Positions 1-8,569 of a DNA stretch of 64,000 nt are shown here, one piece after another (the first letter of the stretch is position 1; the number at the start of each line of letters is the position of its first letter). The stretch is from Tamaricihabitans halophyticus (GTDB taxonomy: Bacteria > Actinomycetota > Actinomycetes > Mycobacteriales > Pseudonocardiaceae). Where the stretch lies: contig NZ_SLXQ01000003.1 of NCBI RefSeq assembly GCF_004340875.1, positions 248,001 through 312,000 of the forward strand, read 5' to 3'. The translations under genes and the position numbers were made by a program. The notes below the pieces were generated by a model. It worked only from the letters and a program-made list of their open reading frames with translations. It was not told the DNA's origin and did no database searches.

Positions 1-1546
1 TCTTCTGTGCGGCCTCCTCGTAGTCCTTCTTCTGCTCGGCATCGTCCACAGTGGCATCCGCCCTGCTGAGCGCGTCGAAGATCTCCGGGTTGTTGAAGCC
101 GAACTCGGCCTTCTCCCTGCCGAAGAAGGTGCCGATGAAGTTGCCGGCGTCGCCGTAGTCGCCGGTCCAGCCGAGCAGGTGGATGTCCTGCTTGCCCAAC
201 TTCTGCACGTCGTCCTTGAACCCGCCGTTCCACGGCCGCAGCACGGTTTCCACCTTGATGCCGACCTTCTCCAGGTCGTCTGCGATCGCGCCACCCACGG
301 CCTGCGGGTTGGGCAGGTACGGGCGGGACACTTCGGTTGGCACGTAGAACTTCAGCGTCAGGTTCTCCGCGCCGGCTTCCTTCAGCAGCCGCTTGGCGTC
401 TTCCTGGCTGTACGGGAACTTCTCGACGTCCTTGGTGAAGCCGTCCAGCGTGTCGGGCAGGAACTGGTCCCGGCCGGTAGCGCCGCGCGGCAGCTGGTTC
501 TGGGCCAGCTGCTTCTTGTTGATCGCGTACTGGATCGCCTGGCGTACTCGGACATCCTTCAGCTTGGGATTACCTTCCTGGTTGATGCCAAGGTAGAGGA
601 TGTTGAAGTTCGGCCTGCTGAGGATTTTCTGACCGTTGTCTTCCAGGCTCTGGTAGTGCGCGGGCGAGGGGAAGTCGTAGGCCTGGATGCTGCCGGCCTC
701 GAGTTCCTGTTTGCGGGCGTTCTCGTCTTCAATGATCTTGAAGACGACCTTGTCCAGTTTGGCCTTTTCGCCCCAGTAGTCATCGTTGCGGACCAGGGTG
801 ACCGTGTTGTTCTGCGGCTTGTAGCTCTCGAACTTGAACGGGCCGGTGCCGGTGGGGAACTTGTTCGCATAATCCGAGTAGGAGAACGCGCCGCCGGTCT
901 GGGTAACCTCGTCGGCGTTGTGCTTCTCCATCGCGGTGGGGCTGGAGATGGAGAACGAGGTGAGCCCGAACGCGTCCGGGAAGGCGCCCTTGGCCTTGCC
1001 CAGGTTGACCACCGCGGTGTTCTCGCCATCGGCTTCGCAGGACTTGTAGAGCGGCTCGCCGGTGGCGTCGCCCTTGTTCTCCGCGAACCCGCCGAAGACA
1101 TCGCCGTAGTAGATCGCCTGGCTCTGCGCGGCCGCGCTTGGCAGGTTGTGCCAGCGGTCGAAGTTCGCGCAGACCGCCTCGGCGTTGAAATCGGTCCCGT
1201 CGTGGAACTTGACGTCTTCGCGGAGGGTAAACGTCCAGGTCTTGCCTTCGTTGCTGGGCTCCCACTCGGTGGCAAGGCCCGGTTCGAGTTCGGCGGTCCC
1301 CGGCTTGTAGGTGATCAACGTGTCGTACATCTGCCGCTGAATGCGGAAGGTCTCGCCATCGTCGTTGAAGATCGGGTCGAAGTTCTTCGGCTTGCCCGCC
1401 GCGCCGAAGACCAACGTACCGCCGGACTCACCGCTTCCCGAATCCCCTCGATCGGACTCCGCGCAGGCAGAGACGGAAACCACGAGTGCGCCGGCTAGCC
1501 CGATCAGGGCAGCCTTGCGGACCCGCTTTTTACCGGTATGGAGCAT
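1..1546 (-). CDS. ABC transporter peptide-binding lipoprotein (family 5), 3' end outside window
   Basis: Reads on the minus strand from an ATG at 1546 and runs off the left edge, so the C-terminus is missing (about 515 residues visible). The N-terminus has a basic stretch, a hydrophobic core and a lipobox-like VSVSAC, so it is probably a lipid-anchored extracellular protein. The body has family 5 solute-binding features: a PKNFDPIFNDDGET start of the mature fold, YKPGTAELEPGLATEWE, FHDGTDFNAEAV, and PLYKSCEADGENTAVV further in. Family members deliver oligopeptides, nickel or similar ligands to an ABC importer; the ligand cannot be told from sequence. Partner permeases would lie left of the window. 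A large plus-strand reading frame covers the same DNA but is its antisense shadow. Confidence 0.9.
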   Translation of the reverse strand, partial: MLHTGKKRVRKAALIGLAGALVVSVSACAESDRGDSGSGESGGTLVFGAAGKPKNFDPIFNDDGETFRIQRQMYDTLITYKPGTAELEPGLATEWEPSNEGKTWTFTLREDVKFHDGTDFNAEAVCANFDRWHNLPSAAAQSQAIYYGDVFGGFAENKGDATGEPLYKSCEADGENTAVVNLGKAKGAFPDAFGLTSFSISSPTAMEKHNADEVTQTGGAFSYSDYANKFPTGTGPFKFESYKPQNNTVTLVRNDDYWGEKAKLDKVVFKIIEDENARKQELEAGSIQAYDFPSPAHYQSLEDNGQKILSRPNFNILYLGINQEGNPKLKDVRVRQAIQYAINKKQLAQNQLPRGATGRDQFLPDTLDGFTKDVEKFPYSQEDAKRLLKEAGAENLTLKFYVPTEVSRPYLPNPQAVGGAIADDLEKVGIKVETVLRPWNGGFKDDVQKLGKQDIHLLGWTGDYGDAGNFIGTFFGREKAEFGFNNPEIFDALSRADATVDDAEQKKDYEEAAQK

Positions 1547-1660
1547 CGTTGCTACCCCTTGGCACAGTTCGGTTCTCACGTTGTGGACGCTGACACTAGC
1601 CGTTATCCCGCGTTCACTTAAGTGCCAAAGGTTACGATCCTGCTACTAGCCTCGCTGGGG

Positions 1661-2293
1661 TTATCCCTGGTTTAGGCCAAACGGCCTATGGATCGAGCTG
1701 GCCGATTCCAAAACACCAGGTCCGGATATGACCGAATTGGCCCGCTCTGGGGTGTGGTCGACCGCGAACCAACCTTTTTCAAACTCCTGCCAGCGGCGCA
1801 GCGGTTCCCGGCAGGCCTCCCCGTCCCGCGCCACGGCGGCGGCCAGCCGGCTCGCCTGGTCACCGCAGCCGACCCAGATCAGCTGGCTCAACTTCGCGGC
1901 GATCGAAGCTCGCCCGGCGGAAACCCCCTCGAGCACGAGTACCTCGGGCACCGGCACCCGGACGAAAGCACCCCGTACCGGTTCGCCGTTCGGCCATTCG
2001 ACACGCTGGTAGCGCCCCGGCAAACCCTGGCTGAGTGGGTCGAGTACCCCAGCGTGCAGCCGGGGCCACCAAGCGACCGGTTGCTCCCAGGTGGCGAAGT
2101 CGTCGGTGCGCACGATCCGGACGGCGGACTCCGCCTGGAGGCTTTTCCGTAACTCCGCGGCCAGCGCATCGGCGAAAGTGGACTTACCCGCCCCGGACGG
2201 ACCGTCCACGGCCACCAACCGGACCCGACCGAGCAGGGCGGGCGCGGCGCGCACGGCACGGGCGATCCCGGCCAGCTCGGCTGGCTCGGTCAC
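1661..2293 (-). CDS. P-loop kinase, uridine kinase-like
   Basis: 210 residues. A Walker A motif GPSGAGKST sits at residues 31-39, followed by FADALAAEL, the pattern of the uridine kinase / phosphoribulokinase family. The N-terminus ([12 protein letters not shown]) matches small actinobacterial proteins annotated as uridine kinase or ATP-binding protein. The start overlaps the recR stop by 4 nt, so it is probably the last gene of a ybaB-recR unit and translationally coupled. The substrate is not established; a nucleoside or another small alcohol is possible. Confidence 0.75.
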   Translation of the reverse strand: MTEPAELAGIARAVRAAPALLGRVRLVAVDGPSGAGKSTFADALAAELRKSLQAESAVRIVRTDDFATWEQPVAWWPRLHAGVLDPLSQGLPGRYQRVEWPNGEPVRGAFVRVPVPEVLVLEGVSAGRASIAAKLSQLIWVGCGDQASRLAAAVARDGEACREPLRRWQEFEKGWFAVDHTPERANSVISGPGVLESASSIHRPFGLNQG

Positions 2294-2886
2294 AGCGCGC
2301 GGCGGCCGGAAAGCGCCCTACCGAGCGTGAGCTCGTCGGCGAACTCCAGGTCGCCGCCCATCGGCAACCCGGAGGCCAGCCGGGTGACGGTGAGCCCAGG
2401 GAAATCACGCAGCATGCGAACCAGATAGGTGGCGGTGGCCTCGCCCTCGGTGTTCGGGTCGGTCGCCAGGATCACCTCGGTGATCTCGTCGGTGCCGATC
2501 CGCGCCAGCAGCTCACGCATCCGCAGCTGATCGGGGCCGATCCCGGACAACGGATCAAGCGCGCCGCCGAGCACGTGATAGCGCCCCTTGAACTCGCCGG
2601 TGCGTTCCACGGCGAGTACGTCCTTTGGTTCTTCGACGACGCAGACCAGCGTGGCGTCCCTGCGCTCGTCCCGGCAGATCCGGCAGCGCTGCTGCTCCGC
2701 GACGGTCCCGCAGACCTCGCAGAACGTCACGCCCTCGGCGACCTTGCCAAGTACCTCGCGCAGTCGGTTGATATCCGCAGGATCGGAGTTCAGCAGGTGA
2801 AAGGCGATCCGCTGGGCGCTCTTCGGACCGACCCCGGGAAACCGACCGAGCTCGTCGATCAGGTCCTGGACAACTCCCTCGTACAC
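2290..2886 (-). CDS. recR: Recombination mediator RecR
   Basis: 198 residues, the usual RecR length. RecR works with RecF and RecO to load RecA on gapped DNA. The helix-hairpin-helix region is at the N-terminus ([19 protein letters not shown]). A four-cysteine zinc site follows at C56, C59, C68 and C71 (CEVCGTV...CRIC). The Toprim domain comes next ([17 protein letters not shown], then [14 protein letters not shown]). It starts with GTG 3 nt after the ybaB stop and overlaps the downstream kinase by 4 nt. Confidence 0.97.
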   Translation of the reverse strand: MYEGVVQDLIDELGRFPGVGPKSAQRIAFHLLNSDPADINRLREVLGKVAEGVTFCEVCGTVAEQQRCRICRDERRDATLVCVVEEPKDVLAVERTGEFKGRYHVLGGALDPLSGIGPDQLRMRELLARIGTDEITEVILATDPNTEGEATATYLVRMLRDFPGLTVTRLASGLPMGGDLEFADELTLGRALSGRRAL

Positions 2887-2889
2887 GGC

Positions 2890-3243
2890 CTACATACCCG
2901 GCAGGCCAGGCAGCCCGCCTCCGCCGCCGAGCCCGCCAAGGCCCTCGGCGAGCGGGCCCATCTTCTGCTGGGCAAGCTTCTCCGCGTTCGCGTTGGCGTC
3001 GCGCACCGCCGCGACCACGAGATCGGCGAGGGTTTCCGGGTCCTCCGGGTCGACCACCTTCGGGTCGATCACCAGCGACTTCAGTTCGCCGCCGCCGGAA
3101 ACCGTCGCCGTGACCAGGCCACCACCCGAGCTGCCGTCGACCTCGGCGTCGGCCAGCTCCTGCTGGGCCGAAGCGAACTGCTCCTGCATTTTCTGCGCCT
3201 GCTGCAACATTTGCTGCATGTCCGGCATCCCGCCAGGCTGCAC
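2890..3243 (-). CDS. YbaB/EbfC-family nucleoid-associated protein
   Basis: 117 residues. It begins [20 protein letters not shown], a Gln/Met-rich amphipathic helix typical of YbaB/EbfC, and continues with [18 protein letters not shown] and [18 protein letters not shown], both family hallmarks. These small dimeric proteins coat DNA. The C-terminus is Gly-rich ([17 protein letters not shown]). It lies directly upstream of recR, as in most bacteria, but is split from dnaX by a divergently oriented amidase gene. Confidence 0.95.
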   Translation of the reverse strand: MQPGGMPDMQQMLQQAQKMQEQFASAQQELADAEVDGSSGGGLVTATVSGGGELKSLVIDPKVVDPEDPETLADLVVAAVRDANANAEKLAQQKMGPLAEGLGGLGGGGGLPGLPGM

Positions 3244-3315
3244 CGCGGCTCCTCACTCGTTGGTTTCCTGCGTGGCATCCAGCCTAGTCGGCTTTGGTGT
3301 GGCAGCGTGCGCTGC

Positions 3316-4146
3316 GTGCGTACTCGATTGCTCCGGACGGTCCGCGGCGCGCTCACGCTCGGTTGTGCATTGGCCATAGCCGGTTGCGCCGCGGAAACGC
3401 CGTCGGCAACTGATGGTGGCACGAGCGCGGCGACCAGCGCGCCGGCGCCTTCCTCGACCACGAGTAGCCCGCGCGTCACCAGCTCACCGCCCGCGAAACC
3501 TGAGCCACTTGTGGTACTCGACCCCGGGCATAACGGGGGAAACGCCGCTGCGCCGGAGCAGATCAACCAGCAGGTGCCCGCCGGTCGGGGCGCGAGCAAG
3601 GCCTGCAACACCACTGGAACCGAAACCGATGCCGGCTATCCGGAGCACGCGTTCAACTGGGACGTGACCAACCGGATCGCCCAGGTGCTCGCCGAACGCG
3701 GCGTACGGGCACAGCTGACCAGGGGCAGTGACGAGGGCGTCGGCCCGTGTGTGGACCGCAGGGCGGCGATCGGGAACCAGTCCGAGGTGGCCGCGGTGGT
3801 ATCGGTGCACGCGGACGGTTCGACCTCGCCGCAGGCCCACGGATTCCATATCGCCTATTCGGACCCGCCGCTGAACGCCGCGCAGCGCGGACCGGCGCGG
3901 GAGCTGGCCGAAGCGATGCGGGACGGGATGCGCGACAGTGGCCTGCCGATCTCGGACTACCTGGGCACGGATGGGCTCGCGCCGCGCGATGACCTTGCCG
4001 GGTTGAACCTCGCCGAGCGGCCAGCGGTGCTTGTCGAATGCGGCAATATGCGCAATCCGCAGGAGGCGGCGGCCTTCAGCAGCGAGCAGGGCAGGCAGCG
4101 CTACGCCGAGGCCATCGCGAACGGCATCCTCGGCTACCTGGGTTAG
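3316..4146 (+). CDS. N-acetylmuramoyl-L-alanine amidase, lipoprotein
   Basis: About 276 residues from a GTG at 3316; GTG at 3307 is an alternative and I see no strong ribosome binding site for either. The N-terminus is a lipoprotein signal (CALAIAGC lipobox), then a low-complexity Ser/Thr linker, then an Amidase_3 zinc domain: VVLDPGHNGGN gives the first histidine, VSVHADGS the second, and VLVECGNMRNPQEA the catalytic glutamate. The closest known type is Rv3717-like mycobacterial amidase, which cleaves the stem peptide from muramic acid in peptidoglycan recycling. It sits between ybaB and dnaX on the opposite strand, and its stop abuts the dnaX stop with no spacer. Confidence 0.9.
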   Translation: MRTRLLRTVRGALTLGCALAIAGCAAETPSATDGGTSAATSAPAPSSTTSSPRVTSSPPAKPEPLVVLDPGHNGGNAAAPEQINQQVPAGRGASKACNTTGTETDAGYPEHAFNWDVTNRIAQVLAERGVRAQLTRGSDEGVGPCVDRRAAIGNQSEVAAVVSVHADGSTSPQAHGFHIAYSDPPLNAAQRGPARELAEAMRDGMRDSGLPISDYLGTDGLAPRDDLAGLNLAERPAVLVECGNMRNPQEAAAFSSEQGRQRYAEAIANGILGYLG

Positions 4147-6195
4147 CTACTCGTCGAGCGGGCGGGCGCCAAGTTGGTCGGAAAGCAACTGCTGCACGTC
4201 GATCGCGCCACCGCCGAGCGAGGGACCGCTCGGTGCTGGGCTTGCCGGGGGTTCCGTACTGACCGGCGTGGGACTGGGCGCGCTTGCTCGCGGCGGGCTG
4301 GCCGGTGGCTCGTACTCGTCCGGCTCCGGTTCGGGCGGTAGCGGGATATCGTCGTCCGGCTGGCTGCGCGGCGCGGGTTTTGCTGGTTGCGGCTGGGCCT
4401 GCGGTGTCGGCGGCGCGGGCGGCGGTTCGGGTGCCGCCGCCGGTGCTGGACGCTCCGGTGGCGGTTGCGGTGCGCGGGCCGGCTGCGCGGGGGCCGCACT
4501 GGCTGCCGGTGGACTGGCAGGCTTCGCCGTTCCCGAGCCCGAGGTGCGTGCCGAATCCGCCTGGTCCGCGGGGACGCAGCGCACCTGCCACTGGCCGCCG
4601 AGTACTTCGGCGAGCGCCTTCGCGATGACGTCCACATTGCGCGGTTCGGAAAGCCGCCTGGCCAGCGGGGCCGCGGTATGCGTCAGGATCACCGTGTCGT
4701 TCTCCACGGCGTGCACGCTCGCGTTGGTCATCATCGCTTCGGTGCTACGGCTGGACTTGCGGATCACGCCGAGTAGATCGGACCACACCCGCCGGACCGC
4801 CGTGGCATCCAGCGCCCCCGGCGTTTCCGGTGTCTCGGCCGCAGCTGGCTCGGCGGCCGGCTGCGGTGTCGGCTCAGGTGGGGCGGGTTCAGGCTGGGCC
4901 GGCTGAGCTGGGGCCGGTGCCGGCGCGGCGGGCTTTGCCTCGGGCGCCGGCCGCGTCCGAGGCGCTGGCTCGGCTGACCGCGCCGTCCGGGCCTCCGGTT
5001 GGGCTGGCTCCTCAGCAGCCGAAGCGCTGCCCGATACGGTCAGCCGGCGCTCCAATCGATCCATCCGGTGGCGCAGCCCAGCCTCGGACTCGTCCGTCGC
5101 CGGCAGCAGCATGCGCGCGCAGAGCAGTTCGAGCAGCAACCGGGGCGCGGTCGCGCCGCGCATCTCGGTCAACCCCGTGTGCACGATATCGGCGCAGCGG
5201 GACAGGGTGCCGGCGTCCAGCCGCTGCACCTGCTGCTGCATCCGGGTGAGTTGATCCTCCGGTGCGTCCACCAGACCGCGCCCGGCGGCATCCGGGACCG
5301 CGCGCAGCAGCACCAGATCCCGTAGCCGGTCGAGTAGGTCCGCGGCGAACCGGCGTGGGTCGTGCCCAGCCTCGACGAGCTTGTGCACGGTGTCGTAAAT
5401 GGCCGCGCCATCGGCCACCGCGAGACCGTCGATCACATCGTCGATCAGCGCCGAATCGGTGACCCCGAGCAACGCGATGGCCCGATCGTAGGTAACGCCC
5501 TGGCTGCCGGCGCCGGCAAGCAACTGGTCGAGCACGGACTGGGTATCCCGCGCCGAGCCGCCACCGGCCCGCACCACCAGCGGCAGTACCGCGGGCTCGA
5601 CCGGTACCCCCTCGGCCGCGCAGTTGCGCTCGAGTAGTTCGCGCATCGCGCCGGGCGGGATCAGCCGGAACGGGTAGTGGTGGGTACGCGAGCGGATGGT
5701 GTTCAGCACCTTGTCCGGCTCGGTGGTGGCGAAGATGAAGATCAGGTGTTCCGGCGGCTCTTCGACGATCTTCAGCAGGGCGTTGAAGCCCTGCGTGGTG
5801 ACCATATGCGCCTCATCGATGATGAACACCCGGTAGCGGGACTCCGCTGGGGTGAAAAAGGCGCGGTCCCGAAGGTCGCGGGCATCGTCCACGCCACCGT
5901 GGCTGGCCGCGTCGAGCTCGACCACGTCGACACTGCCGGGCCCCTCCGGCGCGAGCGCAATACACGAGCCGCATTCGCCACACGGATCCGCGGTCGGGCC
6001 CTGCACGCAGTTGAGTGACCGGGCCAGGATGCGTGCGCTGGAGGTTTTCCCGCAGCCGCGCGGGCCGGAGAACAGGTACGCGTGATTGACCCGACCGGCC
6101 GCCAGCGCGGTGCGCAGCGGTTCGGTGACATGCTCCTGGCCGACGACCTCGGCGAAGGTCGCCGGACGGTACTTGCGGTAAAGGGCGAGTGCCAC
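4147..6195 (-). CDS. dnaX: DNA polymerase III subunit gamma/tau
   Basis: 682 residues from a GTG start. The clamp-loader ATPase is N-terminal: LYRKYRPATFAEVVGQ, Walker A GPRGCGKT at about 44-51, zinc cysteines C63, C72, C75 and C78, and Walker B IIDEAH near 126-130. A Pro/Ala-rich linker from about 390 precedes the tau-type region that binds DnaB and polymerase alpha; a second Pro-rich stretch (about 575-660) follows near the C-terminus. No slippery A-run is evident, so a separate gamma form from frameshifting is not supported. It diverges from the SRP RNA gene, a common actinobacterial arrangement. Confidence 0.97.
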   Translation of the reverse strand: MALALYRKYRPATFAEVVGQEHVTEPLRTALAAGRVNHAYLFSGPRGCGKTSSARILARSLNCVQGPTADPCGECGSCIALAPEGPGSVDVVELDAASHGGVDDARDLRDRAFFTPAESRYRVFIIDEAHMVTTQGFNALLKIVEEPPEHLIFIFATTEPDKVLNTIRSRTHHYPFRLIPPGAMRELLERNCAAEGVPVEPAVLPLVVRAGGGSARDTQSVLDQLLAGAGSQGVTYDRAIALLGVTDSALIDDVIDGLAVADGAAIYDTVHKLVEAGHDPRRFAADLLDRLRDLVLLRAVPDAAGRGLVDAPEDQLTRMQQQVQRLDAGTLSRCADIVHTGLTEMRGATAPRLLLELLCARMLLPATDESEAGLRHRMDRLERRLTVSGSASAAEEPAQPEARTARSAEPAPRTRPAPEAKPAAPAPAPAQPAQPEPAPPEPTPQPAAEPAAAETPETPGALDATAVRRVWSDLLGVIRKSSRSTEAMMTNASVHAVENDTVILTHTAAPLARRLSEPRNVDVIAKALAEVLGGQWQVRCVPADQADSARTSGSGTAKPASPPAASAAPAQPARAPQPPPERPAPAAAPEPPPAPPTPQAQPQPAKPAPRSQPDDDIPLPPEPEPDEYEPPASPPRASAPSPTPVSTEPPASPAPSGPSLGGGAIDVQQLLSDQLGARPLDE

Positions 6196-6230
6196 GCCGC
6201 GAGACTACCGGTAACCATCGCGGGGATGCG

Positions 6231-6292
6231 CGCTGCCTCGCGCGATCGGCCAAGCAGCCAGCGTGCGAGGCCACCCAGCGCGCGAGGCAGCG
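6231..6292. repeat. 14-bp inverted repeat between dnaX and the SRP RNA
   Basis: Perfect arms CGCTGCCTCGCGCG (6231-6244) and CGCGCGAGGCAGCG (6279-6292) are separated by 34 nt that carry a third GCGAGGC copy. Both flanking genes are transcribed outward, so a simple terminator role is unlikely. It lies just upstream of the SRP RNA. Confidence 0.7.
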
Positions 6293-6312
6293 AGCAGAAG
6301 GTTTACACTGAA

Positions 6313-6404
6313 CGTGGACCCCGTGCGGCGTTCATCTCGCGAACCTCCCCAGGGCCGGAAGGCAGCAAGGATAAGCGTGCTCTGTCGGGTGCACGGGGTC
6401 CCCT
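6313..6404 (+). ncRNA. ffs: Small signal recognition particle RNA (4.5S type)
   Basis: The sequence carries the conserved SRP tip: CCAGGGCCGGAAGGCAGCAA, with the GGAA tetraloop and the AGCA asymmetric bulge. The terminal stem is perfect: GGACCCCGTGC (6316-6326) pairs with GCACGGGGTCC (6391-6401). A short T-run (TCTTTT) follows. The size of about 90 nt fits the short bacterial form that binds Ffh and FtsY. Its place beside dnaX supports the call. Exact ends are estimated from the stem. Confidence 0.94.
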
Positions 6405-6414
6405 CTTTTGTGCG

Positions 6415-6816
6415 CTATTCCCGGAAGGCGGCGCAGGCCACCGCGACGTAGGCCTTCTCCGGTGCTCGCCAGGCGACCTCCGCCCAGCGGTTATCGGTCA
6501 CCTGCTTGTTGTTCGCTCCCACGCAGGAGTATTCCTCGCCGACGACATAGGGGGCGCACGGCGAATCACCGTCGGCTTGCACGCAGGTCGTGTAGTTCGC
6601 ACAGGTGAGCGTGATCAGTGCCTGGTACGAAGTGGACGGACCGGTGCGCACGTTGAGCTTGCAGTCGTTGTTTTCCGTGGCGTGCACTAAGGCTGGTTCG
6701 GCCGCGGATGGCTCAGGGGTAGTGGTCGCGCTCGCTGGCGCGGCTACCAGCAACAGTGTCATCAGCGCGCCCGCCAAAAGAGCGAAAGCCTTGCCAAACA
6801 ACGATCTTCCGGTCAC
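6415..6816 (-). CDS. Small secreted cysteine-rich protein with SH3-like motif
   Basis: 133 residues from a GTG at 6816, chosen because AGGAGGAGATCAG lies directly upstream; a longer frame from 6852 has no such site. A Sec signal peptide (LLVAAPASA) is cleaved near residue 30. The mature part has six cysteines, probably paired outside the cell, and the motif LNVRTGPSTSYQAL typical of bacterial SH3 (SH3_3) wall-binding domains. The function is unknown; a wall-associated role is an inference from the motif. Confidence 0.75.
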   Translation of the reverse strand: MTGRSLFGKAFALLAGALMTLLLVAAPASATTTPEPSAAEPALVHATENNDCKLNVRTGPSTSYQALITLTCANYTTCVQADGDSPCAPYVVGEEYSCVGANNKQVTDNRWAEVAWRAPEKAYVAVACAAFRE

Positions 6817-6914
6817 CTGATCTCCTCCTTGCTCGGCTGGAATACCGATCAAGGACCTTAGCGAACAAGATTAGGCACGGCGTTCGCTTGATCGGATGAT
6901 CCGGTCCTCGGTTC

Positions 6915-8564
6915 TCAGTGCCCGTGGAACGCCTCGGCCAACCACCAGGCGCCGCCATCGGAGGCGATCTTGGCGTCCAGTACCAGTGGCGCGGACCGGT
7001 CTCCGGCCAGCCAGTCACGCAGCGCCCCGAGATCATCCGGGTTGCGCACGGTCGCCGCGGTGCAGCCGAAGCCGCGTGCGATCGCGGCGATATCGGTATC
7101 CGGGAAGCGCACGGTGCTCAGCGAGTCCTCGTCGGCGTCGAGGAAATGATGCACCTCGGCGCCGTAGGCGGCATCGTTGTACACCACGACGACAAGCGGC
7201 AGGCCGAGTCGCACCGCGGTCTCCAGTTCGGCGATGGACATATGGAACCCGCCGTCGCCGAGCGCGGCGATGGGTAGCCGGTCCGGCACCGCGAGCGCCG
7301 CGCCGATCGCGGTGGCCAGCCCGAGGCCAATCGACTGAAAGCCTTGGGTGAAGCAGAATCCGTGCTTGTCCGGCACCCTGAGGTAGGCACTCGGGTACCC
7401 CATGAAGTTGCCGGAATCCACCGCGAGTACCCGTTCCGCCGGGAGCAGGTCATCAAGCAGCACGCTGAGCGTGCGCGGGTCGATCCGATCTGGCTCGGTG
7501 AGTTCGATGTAGGGCACGTCCCGCCAACGTGCCTCGGCCTTGATCCGCTCGCCGATCCCGGCCCTGCGGTAACCGGTGGCCTGCTGGGCCCAGTCACGCA
7601 GATCGCGGTGGGTGGCAAGCGCGGTGGCCGCGACATCGCCGAGCAGGCCAAGGTCGATCGGTCGGTGTGCGCCGAGCGCGGCTGGTTCAATGTCTACTTG
7701 CGCCACTTTGGCCGCCGGTCCGATCAGTTTGCCGTGCCGCATCGTCCACATGTTCAGCGCGCAGCCCCAGCCGACGACCAGATCCGCGTTCGCGATCAGC
7801 TCCGCGGCAAGCGGTGAGGCGAACCCGCCGGATATCCCGATCGACCATTCGTCCTTTTCGAACAGTCCATTTGCTACTGCCGAAGTGCTGAGTAACGCGC
7901 CGCAGTGCGCGGCGAGCATCCGCAGCGGTTCGGCGGCCTCGCGCGCACCGCGCCCGGCGACGAAAACCGGCCGCTCCGCGTTCGCCAGCAGTTCGGCCAG
8001 CTCGGCTATCCTGGCCGGGTCCGGTTCGACGTACGGGGTAAGCCAGTCGACCGAGGGGCGTGGCCGGTCGGGTGGTGCTTGCAGTTCCTGCACATCCAGT
8101 GGGAGGTTCAACACCACGGTGCGCCGTTGCTCGACCGCGGTGCGAAACGCCCGTACGGTGTCGGCGAAAGCGCTGGCCGCCGAGTGCACCCGCTCGGCAA
8201 CCGCGCCAACCGAGCGTGCGGCCGCGTCCTGGTCGATCCGGAAGTTCGAGAGCACGGCCGAACCGGCGGTATCCGCGGCAAGAACCAACAACGGAGTGCG
8301 GCTCTTGGCTGCCTCGCCGATCCCGGTGAGCGCGTTGGTCAAGCCACAACCCTGGTGCACCGTGACCACGGCTGGCTGGTCGCGGGTGCGCACATAGGCA
8401 TCTGCCATCGTCGCCGCGCCGCCTTCGTGCCGGCAGGCGGTAAACGGTACTCCCGCGGCCCGCAAGGCATTGGTGACGTGGAAGTTTCCGCTGCCGACCA
8501 CGCCGAAGGCATGCCGTACACCCAGTTCGGCAAGCACCTCGCCGACCAGTTCGGCCACCCGCAT
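6915..8564 (-). CDS. Thiamine-diphosphate enzyme of the acetolactate synthase / decarboxylase family
   Basis: 549 residues from ATG 8564, 5 nt after the cyclase stop. The catalytic glutamate that activates the cofactor is E47 (CRHEGGAA). The ThDP-magnesium motif is ALGDGGFHMSIAELE followed by VYNDAAYG. The fold is the three-domain POX type. It is not a good candidate for housekeeping acetolactate synthase, since no ilvN or ilvC is nearby. It is coupled to an isatin-hydrolase-like cyclase and a CoA ligase. One possibility is decarboxylation of isatinate (2-aminophenylglyoxylate) toward anthranilate. Another is C-C ring cleavage like cyclohexane-1,2-dione hydrolase. Both are inferences. Confidence 0.85.
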   Translation of the reverse strand: MRVAELVGEVLAELGVRHAFGVVGSGNFHVTNALRAAGVPFTACRHEGGAATMADAYVRTRDQPAVVTVHQGCGLTNALTGIGEAAKSRTPLLVLAADTAGSAVLSNFRIDQDAAARSVGAVAERVHSAASAFADTVRAFRTAVEQRRTVVLNLPLDVQELQAPPDRPRPSVDWLTPYVEPDPARIAELAELLANAERPVFVAGRGAREAAEPLRMLAAHCGALLSTSAVANGLFEKDEWSIGISGGFASPLAAELIANADLVVGWGCALNMWTMRHGKLIGPAAKVAQVDIEPAALGAHRPIDLGLLGDVAATALATHRDLRDWAQQATGYRRAGIGERIKAEARWRDVPYIELTEPDRIDPRTLSVLLDDLLPAERVLAVDSGNFMGYPSAYLRVPDKHGFCFTQGFQSIGLGLATAIGAALAVPDRLPIAALGDGGFHMSIAELETAVRLGLPLVVVVYNDAAYGAEVHHFLDADEDSLSTVRFPDTDIAAIARGFGCTAATVRNPDDLGALRDWLAGDRSAPLVLDAKIASDGGAWWLAEAFHGH

Positions 8565-8569
8565 GCCGC

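Noticed and set aside
179-1498. 439-codon plus-strand reading frame at the left edge
   Set aside because: It is antisense to the binding lipoprotein, whose minus-strand frame has a lipobox and family 5 motifs. The plus-strand product shows no known pattern.
2035-3315. Long N-terminal extension of the amidase frame
   Set aside because: It runs antisense through recR and ybaB. The lipoprotein signal starting at 3316 marks the real N-terminus.
6915-8564. Biosynthetic acetolactate synthase large subunit
   Set aside because: No regulatory subunit or ilvC follows, and the gene is linked to a catabolic cyclase. Only the broad family is secure.
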